Shown: positions 1-7,835, counted from the stretch's first letter. The stretch is DNA of 64,000 nt from an uncultured Mycoplasmatota bacterium (GCA_949517355.1 CATDIL010000001.1:1-64000), one strand, 5' to 3'. Numbers and translations: made by a program. The notes: generated by a model from the sequence alone, not told the origin.

Positions 1-118
1 CGCTGTTTTTTTCTTGAATAGAATAAACTATTCCACCTATGCCGACTGCAACTGTAGCCGTTATTCCACTACATAATGCAATTAAATTTAGTAATTTCTT
101 ATTTAACTTCTTGTTCAT
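1..118 (-). CDS. Surface protein, N-terminal part (runs off window)
   Basis: Minus-strand gene starting at 118 and cut by the left window edge. The 39 visible codons encode a Lys/Asn-rich start (MNKKLNKK), a hydrophobic segment with CSG near residue 16, then a Gly/Val/Ala-rich stretch up to SIQEKN. This is a signal peptide or N-terminal membrane anchor; the Cys could be a lipidation site but the lipobox (LIAL-C) is imperfect. From the CSG codons on, it is nearly identical at the DNA level to the truncated gene at 237-881, so the two are paralogues. That paralogue has BspA-like repeats, so this gene probably does too (inference). Its promoter carries a long A tract. Confidence 0.7.
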   Translation of the reverse strand, partial: MNKKLNKKLLNLIALCSGITATVAVGIGGIVYSIQEKNS

Positions 119-139
119 ATTCGTCTTTGTATATTAATA

Positions 140-173
140 AATATACTCTCTTTTTTTTTTTTTTTTTTTGCAA
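140..173 (-). promoter_or_regulatory. Putative phase-variable promoter with A19 tract
   Basis: On the minus strand a possible -35 (TTGC plus the first A residues, from 173) is followed by 19 consecutive A (169-151), then GAGAG, then a -10-like TATATT (145-140). The start codon is at 118, so the leader would be about 15 nt. The homopolymer forms most of the -35/-10 spacer, which is about 22 nt as written, longer than the optimal 17. The arrangement matches the known vlp promoters of Mycoplasma hyorhinis, where A-tract length switches transcription. Switching here is inference. Confidence 0.55.
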
Positions 174-195
174 CAAAATTTAAGGAATAGGACAA

Positions 196-223
196 AAAAT
201 ATACCCAATTTTGTGTATATTTT
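196..223 (-). terminator. Hairpin terminator after the truncated BspA-like gene
   Basis: Inverted repeat AAAATATAC (196-204) / GTATATTTT (215-223), 9 bp stem with a 10-nt loop, 14 nt past the stop at 237. On the minus strand it is followed by a short T-rich stretch. It probably ends transcription of the 237-881 gene before the promoter of the gene at 118. Confidence 0.5.
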
Positions 224-236
224 GTAGTTAAGTTAA

Positions 237-881
237 TTAATCTTCTGCTACTCGTCAACCAGATGGTAATCCAGAATTTTGTTTCAAATATGCAAGTAAT
301 GCTGCACTATTATGCGTATCATCTATTGGATTAGTTACAGTAACTGTTCCACCATCTTGACAAACGCCATTGAATGGAGTAGATTGAAAAATAATATTAC
401 CATTTCAAGCGTCTCATCTAATACTGCTTAAATTAAGACAATTATTAAAAGCTTCATAACCGATGGTTGTTAAACTGCTTGGAAAACTTACAGAAGTTAA
501 TGATGAACAACCATAAAAAGCACAATGATCAATTCAAGAACAATTAGAGTTTTCTTCAAAAGTTAATCTTGTAATAAATGATGGAATTGTTGAACTTGAG
601 TCATGATAATCATAAAAAGCATTAATACCAATACTTGTTAGACTTGCTGGAATTTGCATAGTGTTACAATCTTTAAAGTTGTCTTTATAAATAGGAGAAG
701 TCGAATCATTTAAAAAAGCATCTTGAAGACCTAATAACGTTTTACCATCTTCAGAAAATTCATAAACTTCTTCTGGTGAAACTTTTTGATCAACTGGTTC
801 ATCACCACCATTTTTTTCTTGTCTAAGTGAGTAAATTACTCCACCAGTGCCGACTGCAACTGTAGCTGTTATTCCACTACA
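237..881 (-). pseudogene. BspA-like leucine-rich-repeat surface protein lacking its 5' end
   Basis: An open frame of 214 residues without internal stops (UGA=Trp), ending in TAA at 239-237. It begins at the CSG codons shared with the gene at 1-118 and has the same Gly/Val-rich segment, then LRR_5/BspA-type repeats: IPASLTSIGINAFYD, LTFEENSNCSWIDHCAFYG, and SLTSVSFPSSLTTIGYEAFNN. BspA-type repeats are known from bacterial surface adhesins. No start codon precedes the CSG codons: the signal-peptide start is replaced by an (AT)9 run, and the ATG formed at the junction is followed at once by TAG. The frame stays open to 938 but has no ATG, GTG or TTG. A TATAAT (911-906) survives upstream. It is either a recent pseudogene or a silent donor copy that could recombine with the intact paralogue; an unusual AUU/AUA start cannot be excluded. 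Confidence 0.7.
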
Positions 882-898
882 TATATATATATATATAT
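881..898. repeat. (AT)9 dinucleotide tract at the broken 5' end
   Basis: Nine AT units sit exactly where the signal-peptide start of the 237-881 gene should be, between a surviving TATAAT (911-906, minus strand) and the TGT codon at 881. Slippage alone cannot restore a start in this copy, because the ATG formed at the end of the run is always followed by TAG. Confidence 0.85.
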
Positions 899-964
899 TA
901 ATTAAATTATACTTTTTTTCAGCAAAGTTATATTTTGTTTAATAAATCACATCAAAATAAATAA

Positions 965-991
965 TTAGCACTTTAATGTAAAGAGTGCTAA
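965..991 (+). promoter_or_regulatory. CIRCE operator of clpB
   Basis: TTAGCACTT (965-973), 9-nt spacer, GAGTGCTAA (983-991). This is the CIRCE inverted repeat bound by the repressor HrcA, with one change from consensus (last base of the left arm). It lies just before the clpB -10 box, so HrcA binding should block the promoter until heat stress. hrcA itself is not in the window. Confidence 0.95.
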
Positions 992-996
992 TTTTG

Positions 997-1005
997 TGTT
1001 ATAAT
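997..1005 (+). promoter_or_regulatory. Extended -10 promoter of clpB
   Basis: TGT followed by TATAAT (1000-1005) gives an extended -10 element directly after the CIRCE. The clpB ATG is 31 nt further on, preceded by a good Shine-Dalgarno AAGGAG at 1023-1028. Confidence 0.8.
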
Positions 1006-1035
1006 ATGGTTGTTTAATAAAACAAGGAGAATATT

Positions 1036-3159
1036 ATGGACTTTAATTTTACACCAGGTGATAACAACCAAAACCCATTACAACAATTTGGTAGAAATCT
1101 AACACAGGATGCTAAAGATAATAAATTAGATCCTGTAATTGGGCGTGATGACGAAATTAGAAGACTAATCGAAATCATGTCACGTAAATCTAAAAATAAT
1201 CCTGTTCTTATCGGAGAACCAGGTGTTGGTAAAACTGCAATCGTTGAAGGATTAGCTCAACGTATTATTAATAATGATGTTCCAGAAGAATTAGCTAACA
1301 AAACTATTATTGAATTATCATTACCTTCATTAATAGCAGGAGCTAGCTATCAAGGACAATTTGAACAACGTATTAACTCAGTTATAAAAGCTGTAAAAGA
1401 TAATGGTAACATTATCTTATTCATCGATGAATTACATCAATTAGTAGGTGCTGGACGAACAGGCCAAGGCGGGATGGATGCTGCCAACATTTTTAAACCA
1501 ATGATGGCACGTGGAGAAATTAAAATTATTGGAGCTACTACATTAAATGAATATCGTCAATACATTGAAAAAGATGCTGCTCTTGAACGTAGATTACAAA
1601 AAATCTATGTCAAAGAACCATCTAAACAAGAAGCAATTACTATCATGAGAGGATTAAAAGATAGATGAGAATTATTTCATAAAGTAAAAATTCATGACTC
1701 TGCTTTAGTAGCTGCTGTTAACCTCTCTGATAGATATATCTCTGATAGATATCTTCCTGACAAAGCAATTGATTTAATTGATGAAGCAGCTGCTAAAGTA
1801 AAAACTGAAATTCACTCATTACCACCTGAATTAGATCGAATAAACAGACAAATCATTCATGTTGAAACTGAACGTGCAGCTTTATTAAATGAAACTGACG
1901 ATAAATCTAAAAAAAGATTGGTTTCAATAGAAAGAGAATTGCAAGACTTAAAAAAATCTCAAGAAAAAGAAAACAAAAAATGACAAAAACAAAAGTCTGA
2001 ACATGATCAATTAAATAATTTAAAGAAAGATTTAGAAACTTTTAAATCAAAGATTGATAGATATCAATCAGATGGAGAGTTTGAAAAAGCATCAAAGTTA
2101 CTTTATGAAACTATTCCTGCTACTCAAAAAAAGATTGATGATTTAGAACAAAAGATTAATAGTGATCCAGATTCTTATATTTCTGATTCTGTAACAGCTA
2201 ACGAAATATCAGAAGTTATTTCAAAAGCTACCGGTATTCCATTAAACAAAATCATGGAATCTGAAAAGAATAAATTAGTCAATTTAAAACCAGAATTAGA
2301 AAAATACGTTAAAGGACAAGATGAAGCAATCACATTAGTTTCTAATGCAATTCTAAGAGGACGTGTAGGGATTAATGACCCAAACCGTCCTATTGGTTCA
2401 TTTCTATTTATGGGACCAACAGGTGTTGGTAAAACAGAACTTGCTAAATCATTAGCCCGTGCGTTATTTGACAGTGAAAAATCAATGATTAGATTTGATA
2501 TGAGTGAATATATGGAAAAACACTCAGTTTCAAAATTAATTGGAGCTCCTCCAGGTTATGTAGGCTATGAACAAGCTGGAGAATTAACTGAAGCAATCAG
2601 ACGTAGACCTTATTCAGTTATTTTATTTGATGAAATAGAAAAAGCACACCCAGATGTTCTAAACTTGTTACTACAAGTTTTAGATGATGGTGAATTAACT
2701 GACTCACAAGGCAGAAAAGTAAACTTTAAAAATACAATTATCATTTTAACAAGCAACATTGGTGGTGCTGAAGTTCTAAATGATAAAAAAGATAAGGCTA
2801 TTGAAGAATTAAAGAAAGCTTTAAGGCCTGAATTTATTAACAGAATTGATGAAATAATTATTTTTAATAAATTATCAGAATCTGTTGTAGAAAAGATTGT
2901 TGACAAATTATTAAACGAATTGTCTTATAGATTAAAACAACAAGATATCTTAATCGGATTTGATAAATCTACTATTACTAAGATTAAAAAAGAATCTTAT
3001 GATCCACTATATGGAGCTAGACCGATTAAACGTTATATTCAAAAGAATATTGAAAATTTCTTAGCATCAGAAATAGTAGAAAATAAAATTAAGAAAAACA
3101 TTAAATATTCAGCTAAAGTGGTGGATAACAAATTCAAATTAGTTAATGACAAGAATTAG
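1036..3159 (+). CDS. clpB: ATP-dependent disaggregase ClpB, short form
   Basis: Hexameric AAA+ chaperone that extracts and unfolds aggregated proteins together with DnaK/DnaJ/GrpE in the cytoplasm. 707 aa. First AAA module: Walker A GEPGVGKT at residues 60-67 and Walker B ending in DE at 131-132. Then the coiled-coil middle domain. Second AAA module: GPTGVGKT at about 460-467 and sensor [10 protein letters not shown] near the C terminus. The N-terminal Clp_N domain is missing, since the protein begins directly with the linker to AAA1; this fits other mycoplasma ClpB of about 715 aa. Several UGA Trp codons, for example at 1666. It heads the CIRCE-controlled clpB-dnaJ-grpE operon. Confidence 0.96.
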
Positions 3160-3196
3160 CACTTTATTATTTTAATTGCTAAATTATCTTTATAAT
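3156..3196 (+). promoter_or_regulatory. Second CIRCE plus promoter for dnaJ-grpE
   Basis: TTAGCACTT (3156-3164), 9-nt spacer, AATTGCTAA (3174-3182): a CIRCE with two changes in the right arm. The left arm includes the clpB stop codon TAG (3157-3159). TATAAT follows at 3191-3196, 12 nt before the dnaJ ATG. dnaJ-grpE therefore probably has its own HrcA-sensitive promoter inside the operon. Confidence 0.8.
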
Positions 3197-3207
3197 AATA
3201 TATTATT

Positions 3208-4416
3208 ATGGCTAGTAATAAAAGAGACTACTATGAGGTATTAGGCATTTCTAAAAACGCTAATACTGATGAAATCAAGCGTGCTTTTAGAAAGCTCGCT
3301 ATGAAATACCATCCAGACCGTAATAAAGCCCCTGATGCTGAAGCTAAATTCAAAGAAATCAATGAAGCTTATGAAGTTTTAAGTGATGAACAAAAACGTA
3401 AGACTTATGACCAATTTGGTTTTGATGGTTTAAATTCTCAAGGTTTTAGTGGGGGTAATCCTTTTGATATCTTCAACCAATTCTTTGGTGGTAGAGGCAA
3501 CGCCTCTAATGTCCACTTTAGTTTTGGCGGAGATGAAGATGGTAGCCCTTTTGATGATATCTTTGGTAATATTTTTGGAGGTAATCGTTCTTCTAGAACT
3601 AGAAGCAATAGAAACACTGAAGAACAATTGTATGACATCAATATTAAAGCAAGATTTGGTATCACATTTTTAGAATCAATCTTAGGTTGTCATAAAAAAA
3701 TTAAATTTAAAATTAAAAAAACTTGTCCTGAATGTAATGGTACAGGTGCAAGTAATGAACAAGGATCAACAGAAGTGTGTGACATGTGTCATGGGTCTGG
3801 AGTAGTTATTAAACAACAACGTACCCCTTTTGGTGTAATGCAAACTCAAGGAGTTTGTCCTAAATGTCACGGACAAGGTAAAATTATCCATAAGAAATGT
3901 AACACTTGTGGTGGAGCAAGATATTTAGAAGCTGAAAAAGAAATTGAATTTGATATAGAACCAGGTATCATTAACGGAGAAACAATTGTCTTCAAAGGAC
4001 ATGGTAACTCTATTAAAACTAGAACAGGAGATTTATATTTAACTATCTTTGTTCAAGACTCTAAAGTCTTTCAAAGACAAAAAAACACCATTTATACTAG
4101 TGTCTTAGTTGATCCTATGAAAGCCATTGTAGGAGGCAACATTAAAGTTAATACTCCTTATGGAATTAAAGAAATTCAATTAAGACCTGGAACAAAGAAC
4201 AATGAACAAATAACTCTTAATAGTTTTGGTATTAAATCAACTAAGAAAGGTTTATTCAACAGAAACAATGGTGATCTTGTAGTTAATATTGTTTACGCTT
4301 CTCCAAATAAATATTCTTCAGATCAAATCAAAGAGTTAAAAAAAATAGCAAATATGGATAACCCTGAGGTAGAAAAATATTACAAACATGTTGAAAAGGA
4401 GTTAGAAAATGAGTAA
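3208..4416 (+). CDS. dnaJ: Co-chaperone DnaJ (Hsp40)
   Basis: Stimulates the DnaK ATPase and hands it unfolded substrates. 402 aa, usual length for a type I DnaJ. J domain at residues 7-70 with the catalytic HPD at 35-37, then a Gly/Phe-rich region (about 75-135). The zinc-binding domain has four Cys motifs, CPECNGTG (from about 173), [16 protein letters not shown] and CNTCGGAR; the fourth lacks the final Gly of CxxCxGxG. The C-terminal substrate-binding domains follow. The gene overlaps grpE by 8 nt, so the two are translationally coupled. No clear Shine-Dalgarno before the ATG; the leader is very short. Confidence 0.96.
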   Translation: MASNKRDYYEVLGISKNANTDEIKRAFRKLAMKYHPDRNKAPDAEAKFKEINEAYEVLSDEQKRKTYDQFGFDGLNSQGFSGGNPFDIFNQFFGGRGNASNVHFSFGGDEDGSPFDDIFGNIFGGNRSSRTRSNRNTEEQLYDINIKARFGITFLESILGCHKKIKFKIKKTCPECNGTGASNEQGSTEVCDMCHGSGVVIKQQRTPFGVMQTQGVCPKCHGQGKIIHKKCNTCGGARYLEAEKEIEFDIEPGIINGETIVFKGHGNSIKTRTGDLYLTIFVQDSKVFQRQKNTIYTSVLVDPMKAIVGGNIKVNTPYGIKEIQLRPGTKNNEQITLNSFGIKSTKKGLFNRNNGDLVVNIVYASPNKYSSDQIKELKKIANMDNPEVEKYYKHVEKELENE

Positions 4417-5017
4417 AGATAAAAAAATAGAAGAACAAAAACAAGAATCAAAAATTGAAGAATCTAAAAAAGAAAATGAAGATAAGATTTTAATTGAACA
4501 ATTAAAATCTGAAGTTTCTTCTCTTCAAAAAAAAGTTAATTCTTATGAAGTGCAAATTAATGAGATAAACAAAGAATATGTTAGTAAACTTAATGAGAAA
4601 GCTAAACAAGCTTCGTTATTAATCGAACAGCAAACTAATGAAATCAAACAAAAACTTCAAACAGAATTTACTAACAAAGCAAAGTATGCTACAGAATCAA
4701 TTGCTATAGAAATTGTTAATGTTACTAACCAGTTTGAAATCGCATTGTCTCACACCCCTAATGATCCTAATATTCAAAACTATCAAAAAGGTTTTAACAT
4801 GTTTTTAACAATGTTAAAAACAATTCTTAATAACATTAGTGTTACTGAGATAAAGGTTAATGTTAATGATGAATTTGATCCAAATACCATGGAATGTTTT
4901 GAAGTTGAAAACAATCCAAACTTTAATGATAACCATGTCATTAAAATTATTAAAAAAGGTTATAAATTACATGATAGGGTTATTGTTCCTACATTAGTAG
5001 TAGTATCAAAAAAATAA
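4409..5017 (+). CDS. grpE: Nucleotide exchange factor GrpE
   Basis: Releases ADP from DnaK to complete the chaperone cycle. 202 aa. A charged Lys/Glu-rich N terminus (1-35) leads into a long coiled coil (about 28-85), then the C-terminal beta domain with the family-like ending [24 protein letters not shown] (spread over the last 25 residues). AAAGGAGTTAG before the ATG, inside dnaJ, is a good ribosome-binding site. Last gene of the CIRCE operon. Confidence 0.93.
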   Translation: MSKDKKIEEQKQESKIEESKKENEDKILIEQLKSEVSSLQKKVNSYEVQINEINKEYVSKLNEKAKQASLLIEQQTNEIKQKLQTEFTNKAKYATESIAIEIVNVTNQFEIALSHTPNDPNIQNYQKGFNMFLTMLKTILNNISVTEIKVNVNDEFDPNTMECFEVENNPNFNDNHVIKIIKKGYKLHDRVIVPTLVVVSKK

Positions 5018-5107
5018 TTTACTATTTTTACTAAAATTTTATGATTAAAATTACAAATTTTAAATAGTTCAACCGCTTGGTAAATTGGCATTATTTTTTA
5101 AATATTC

Positions 5108-5135
5108 TAGACTGTAAAATAGGTTTTACAGTCTA
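5108..5135 (+). terminator. Hairpin after grpE
   Basis: Perfect 12-bp stem, TAGACTGTAAAA (5108-5119) and TTTTACAGTCTA (5124-5135), loop TAGG. It lies 90 nt after the grpE stop. The T tail on the plus strand is weak (TTTAATT), so it may work together with the next hairpin or as an mRNA 3' stabiliser. Confidence 0.5.
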
Positions 5136-5147
5136 TTTAATTAAAAA

Positions 5148-5169
5148 ACTACTAGCAATTGCTAGTAGT
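5148..5169. terminator. Bidirectional terminator between grpE and the tRNA cluster
   Basis: A perfect 22-nt palindrome (arms ACTACTAGC / GCTAGTAGT around AATT), with AAAAA on its left and ATTTTTTT on its right. It reads as a Rho-independent terminator on both strands: for the heat-shock operon on plus, and for the tRNA operon, whose last gene ends at 5184, on minus. Confidence 0.75.
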
Positions 5170-5183
5170 AATATTTTTTTAAA

Positions 5184-5259
<76 letters not shown>

Positions 5260-5260
5260 A

Positions 5261-5336
5261 TGGCGGTCCAGACGAGAATCGAACTCGCAATCTCCTCTGT
5301 GACAGAGAGGCATGTTAACCGGTACACCACTGGACC
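5261..5336 (-). tRNA. tRNA-Asp (GTC)
   Basis: 76 nt with encoded CCA. Acceptor GGTCCAG/CTGGACC, discriminator G, anticodon loop CTGTCAC giving GTC. Only one base separates it from tRNA-Phe, so processing must cut very close. Confidence 0.95.
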
Positions 5337-5339
5337 AAA

Positions 5340-5416
5340 TGGTTGCGGGAGATGGATTTGAACCAACGACCTTCAGATTATGAGCCTGACGAGCTACCAA
5401 GCTGCTCTATCCCGCG
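5340..5416 (-). tRNA. Initiator tRNA-fMet (CAT)
   Basis: 77 nt with encoded CCA. It carries the initiator hallmark of an unpaired first base: C1 faces A72 (5' CGCGGG, 3' CCCGCA-ACCA). The anticodon loop is CTCATAA. The anticodon stem is TCAGG/TCTGA, so positions 29-31/39-41 read A-U, G-C, G.U instead of the usual three G-C pairs. The T stem has one T.T mismatch (second pair). Confidence 0.9.
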
Positions 5417-5420
5417 ATAA

Positions 5421-5513
5421 TGGCGGATGATGAGGGATTCGAACCCCCGCGTGCATTGCTGCACCTTTCGGTTTTCAAGACCGATCCCTTCAACCGGGCT
5501 TGGGTAATCATCC
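5421..5513 (-). tRNA. tRNA-Ser (TGA)
   Basis: 93 nt, class II tRNA with a long variable arm. Anticodon loop CTTGAAA giving TGA; acceptor GGATGAT/ATCATCC, discriminator G, encoded CCA. Confidence 0.95.
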
Positions 5514-5558
5514 GTTTTTCATTAATTATAAAAAAATTAATGAATAAAATATTGTTAT

Positions 5559-5635
5559 TGGTGGAGCTTGCAGGACTCGAACCTGCAACCGACCGATTAT
5601 GAGTCGGGGGCTCTAACCAATTGAGCTAAAGCTCC
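5559..5635 (-). tRNA. tRNA-Ile2 (CAT, to be modified to LAT)
   Basis: 77 nt with encoded CCA, acceptor GGAGCTT. Anticodon loop CTCATAA. The stem context CCGA/TCGG and overall sequence resemble Ile2 tRNAs of other mollicutes and E. coli ileX, whose C34 becomes lysidine by TilS so that AUA is read. The assignment rests on similarity; an elongator Met role is the alternative. Confidence 0.75.
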
Positions 5636-5640
5636 TAATA

Positions 5641-5717
5641 TGGTGGCAGGAGTGAGATTCGAACTCACGACACCCCGGGTATGAGCCGAGTTCTCTAACC
5701 AACTGAGATACCCTGCC
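5641..5717 (-). tRNA. Elongator tRNA-Met (CAT)
   Basis: 77 nt with encoded CCA, acceptor GGCAGGG/TCCTGCC with the discriminator A. Anticodon arm CTCGG-CTCATAC-CCGGG. The CATAC context resembles mycoplasma elongator Met tRNA, unlike the CATAA loops of the fMet and Ile2 genes in this cluster. Confidence 0.8.
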
Positions 5718-5722
5718 GTAAA

Positions 5723-5799
5723 TGGTCGGGAAGACAGGATTTGAACCTGCGACCCCTTGGTCCCAAACCAAGTGCTCTACCAAGCTAAGCTACTTCCCG
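5723..5799 (-). tRNA. tRNA-Pro (TGG)
   Basis: 77 nt with encoded CCA. Anticodon loop TTTGGGA giving TGG, which would read all four Pro codons in a mollicute. Acceptor CGGGAAG/CTTCCCG, discriminator A. First gene of the cluster. Confidence 0.95.
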
Positions 5800-5818
5800 A
5801 ATATTAATGAATATATAA

Positions 5819-5824
5819 ATTATA
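5819..5824 (-). promoter_or_regulatory. -10 box of the tRNA cluster
   Basis: TATAAT on the minus strand, about 20 nt before the 5' end of tRNA-Pro. No convincing -35 at the right distance. Confidence 0.45.
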
Positions 5825-5876
5825 TTAATTACAGTTGTTAATTAAGTATTATTTGATATATTCACTAACACAAATA

Positions 5877-5893
5877 CAATTAGTTTCTAATTG
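5877..5893 (-). terminator. Weak hairpin after rpsO
   Basis: CAATTAG / CTAATTG with a 3-nt loop, 10 nt beyond the rpsO stop, followed on the minus strand by TATTTGTG. Short stem and poor T tail. Confidence 0.35.
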
Positions 5894-5902
5894 CATTATT
5901 AA

Positions 5903-6172
5903 TTAATTTCTTAAATTTAATTCTTTAACAAGTTTACGATAAGCTTCAATATCTTTATTTTCTAAATATCTTAATAAAGATTTACGTTTACTAACTTTTT
6001 GAAATAAACCTCTTTTAGATGAATTGTCTTTTGGGTTGTTAACTAAATGTTTAGTTAACTCATTAATTTCAAGAGTTAATAAAGCAACTTGTGTTTGAAC
6101 ACTACCAGTGTTCAATTCACTACCACCAAATTTCTTGATAGCTTCTTTTTTAGCTTTTGTAGTTACTGCCAT
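5903..6172 (-). CDS. rpsO: 30S ribosomal protein S15
   Basis: Primary 16S rRNA-binding protein of the small-subunit platform. 89 aa, exactly the usual length. Recognisable family sequence: FGGSELNTGSVQTQVALLT, the H-L-x-x-N-P-K-D segment (here HLVNNPKDNSSKRGL), and KRKSLLRYLENKD. Shine-Dalgarno AAAGGAAG on the minus strand just before the ATG. Monocistronic, with its own promoter. Confidence 0.97.
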   Translation of the reverse strand: MAVTTKAKKEAIKKFGGSELNTGSVQTQVALLTLEINELTKHLVNNPKDNSSKRGLFQKVSKRKSLLRYLENKDIEAYRKLVKELNLRN

Positions 6173-6179
6173 TTCTTTT

Positions 6180-6263
6180 TACTTCCTTTCTTTGGCTATT
6201 ACTGATTACCAAGTAATGAATGGAAGGTTTTCATAACCTAGTAATAAGTGTAATGGTATTATA
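6180..6263 (-). promoter_or_regulatory. rpsO promoter and leader
   Basis: TATAAT at 6263-6258, about 85 nt before the rpsO ATG. The leader contains the inverted repeat ATTAC/GTAAT and related repeats that could fold. S15 is known to repress its own mRNA in several bacteria through leader structures; that this leader does the same is inference. Confidence 0.4.
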
Positions 6264-6320
6264 TCTATAAAGTAAAATAATAAATTATTTTTTAATCTAG
6301 TTGATATTAATTAATGATAA

Positions 6321-7172
6321 CTATGAATTAGGGTTGTTAGAAATTTGTAAATCTTTTATATATTTATAAATTGAAGTAGAAGGATAAGTCCCTAAAGATG
6401 GCAAATAATGACTATTTAACGTTTGAGTTTCACCATCTTTTGTTATTTGAATTGTTATAAATTCATTATTAGATTCTAAATCAACTAATAAAATTCCAAA
6501 ATGATATAAAATGCCATCACGATCTTCATGAAAAATACCTCCAAATTGTGAAAATCATATTTTCTTATTCGTAAAATTTACAATAGTTTCAACAGTGTGA
6601 TATTCATCTTCTTGGTAGTTTTTTGCAACAAGATTCATTTTTCAACTTCCACTAAAGCTAAATGTATCACGTCCATCGGCAGCTTTTTCTTCTAATTTAA
6701 GATTAGTTATTTGATCTATATGTAATGAAAAACTCTTTACATTATTATGTATATAATCAGCGAATGTCTCAACAGGTAACGGTTGATCTTTATAAATCAT
6801 ATTAAGTAATTTAAATAAACAATCTCCAAGTAATGTAAAAGCCAAAAAATCTTTAGTTTTTTCAATGTTTCCTGGTTTAAACATATCAGCTGTAACATTA
6901 TTCAAATATTGTATATATTCTGGATCTGTAAAACGAACTTCTCTATTACCGTTTGTATAATCAGTATTTGGATCAAAACAAAAAGTACCATAATTTACTG
7001 CATCAAAATTCAATAAGTCATCAATTGAATCAAAGTCATACAATGAATAATGCGCTTTTGATGAAGGGATAGTACTATTTGTCTTAATAGATGAAATAGC
7101 ACTGCATCCAGTAATGCATCCTAGTAAAATTGGAATGCTTAAAGTCATTACTTTAAATAATTTGTTATTCAT
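6321..7172 (-). CDS. Predicted lipoprotein of unknown function
   Basis: 283 aa with internal UGA Trp codons. Type II signal peptide: MNNKLFKVMTLSIPILLGCITGC, with two possible lipobox cysteines (LLGC and ITGC); the mature part starts SAISSIKTN. The remainder is soluble and mixed alpha/beta with no motif I recognise (contains YNSALY-like segments and an FGGIFHEDRDG stretch). It is anchored on the outer face of the membrane. It lies alone between rpsO and the rplT terminator, behind a T16 tract. An alternative in-frame start at 7232 would add a poly-Phe stretch encoded by that tract, but the signal peptide and the TATAAT at 7193 favour 7172. Confidence 0.8.
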
Positions 7173-7187
7173 AATTTTCTCATTTTT

Positions 7188-7227
7188 ATTATATATCGCT
7201 TTTTTTGAAACAAAAAAAAAAAAAAAA
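7188..7227 (-). promoter_or_regulatory. Lipoprotein promoter with T16 tract
   Basis: On the minus strand: sixteen T (7227-7212), then GTTTC, then TATAAT at 7193-7188, 15 nt before the ATG at 7172. The homopolymer ends at the place of the -35 box (TTTTTG at 7216-7211 gives a 17-nt spacer). Tract-length changes could alter promoter strength; this is inference. Confidence 0.5.
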
Positions 7228-7239
7228 TACATAAATAAA

Positions 7240-7259
7240 AAACCTGCTTATGCAGGTTT
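7240..7259 (-). terminator. Terminator of infC-rpmI-rplT
   Basis: AAACCTGC (7240-7247) / GCAGGTTT (7252-7259), 8-bp stem with a 4-nt loop, 4 nt past the rplT stop. It is followed on the minus strand by TTTTATTTATG and then the T16 tract. A clear Rho-independent terminator. Confidence 0.85.
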
Positions 7260-7262
7260 AAA

Positions 7263-7607
7263 TTACTTCATTGCTTCTGTAGCTAGTTTTTTAAATTCTT
7301 CAGGATTATTAACAGCTAATTCAGATAACATTTTACGATTGATCTTAATGTTTTTCTTGTTTAATTGAGCAATGAATTTAGAATATGAATAACCTAATGG
7401 TTTTAATCCAGCATTAATTCTAGAAATTCATAATTTTCTAAAGTCACGTTTTTTATTACGTCTGTCTCTATAAGCGTAACCACTCGCTTCAATTACTGTT
7501 TGGTGAGCAATTTTGTAAGAAGTATGCTTTGTACCTCAAGCACCAGAGGCTTGCTTTTTAATTTTATTACGACGTTGTCTTGTTGTATATCCACCTTTTA
7601 CTCTCAT
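7263..7607 (-). CDS. rplT: 50S ribosomal protein L20
   Basis: Early 23S rRNA-binding assembly protein; in Firmicutes it also represses its own operon. 114 aa. Typical start [20 protein letters not shown], then [13 protein letters not shown] with UGA as Trp and [18 protein letters not shown] (UGA again). Ribosome-binding site AAGGAGAAT before the ATG. Third gene of infC-rpmI-rplT. Confidence 0.96.
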
Positions 7608-7623
7608 ATATATTCTCCTTTAA

Positions 7624-7824
7624 TTAATCTTGTAATGTATATTTAAGACGTTTGTAGTTTGCTTTAGATACTAAAGCGTCTTTCTTTAGTTGTCTTTTTT
7701 GTTTAGTAGTTTTAGAGTGAGCCATGTGAGAACGGTTTGTTTGTTTTCTTTTTAATTTTCCACTAGCTGTTACCTTAACTCTTTTAGAAACAGATTTTTT
7801 AGTTTTCATTTTAATTTTTGCCAT
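7624..7824 (-). CDS. rpmI: 50S ribosomal protein L35
   Basis: Small basic protein of the large subunit. 66 aa: MAKIKMKTKKSVSKRVKVTA, GKLKRKQTNRSHMAHSKTTK, ending KRLKYTLQD, the standard L35 layout. Shine-Dalgarno AAAGGAGAATC. It lies between infC (12 nt gap) and rplT (16 nt gap). Confidence 0.96.
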   Translation of the reverse strand: MAKIKMKTKKSVSKRVKVTASGKLKRKQTNRSHMAHSKTTKQKRQLKKDALVSKANYKRLKYTLQD

Positions 7825-7835
7825 ATGATTCTCCT

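Noticed and set aside
2610-2906. Antisense frames inside clpB and other genes (for example 3430-3665, 57328-57609)
   Set aside because: They mirror well-conserved genes on the other strand and have no family features of their own.
5064-5093. Minus-strand stretch with TACCAAGCGGTTGAA resembling the D-arm part of a tRNA
   Set aside because: No acceptor stem, anticodon arm or T arm can be built around it; likely chance.
5148-5169. 22-bp palindrome as a recombination or partition site
   Set aside because: Flanking A and T runs on both sides and its place between convergent units fit a bidirectional terminator.
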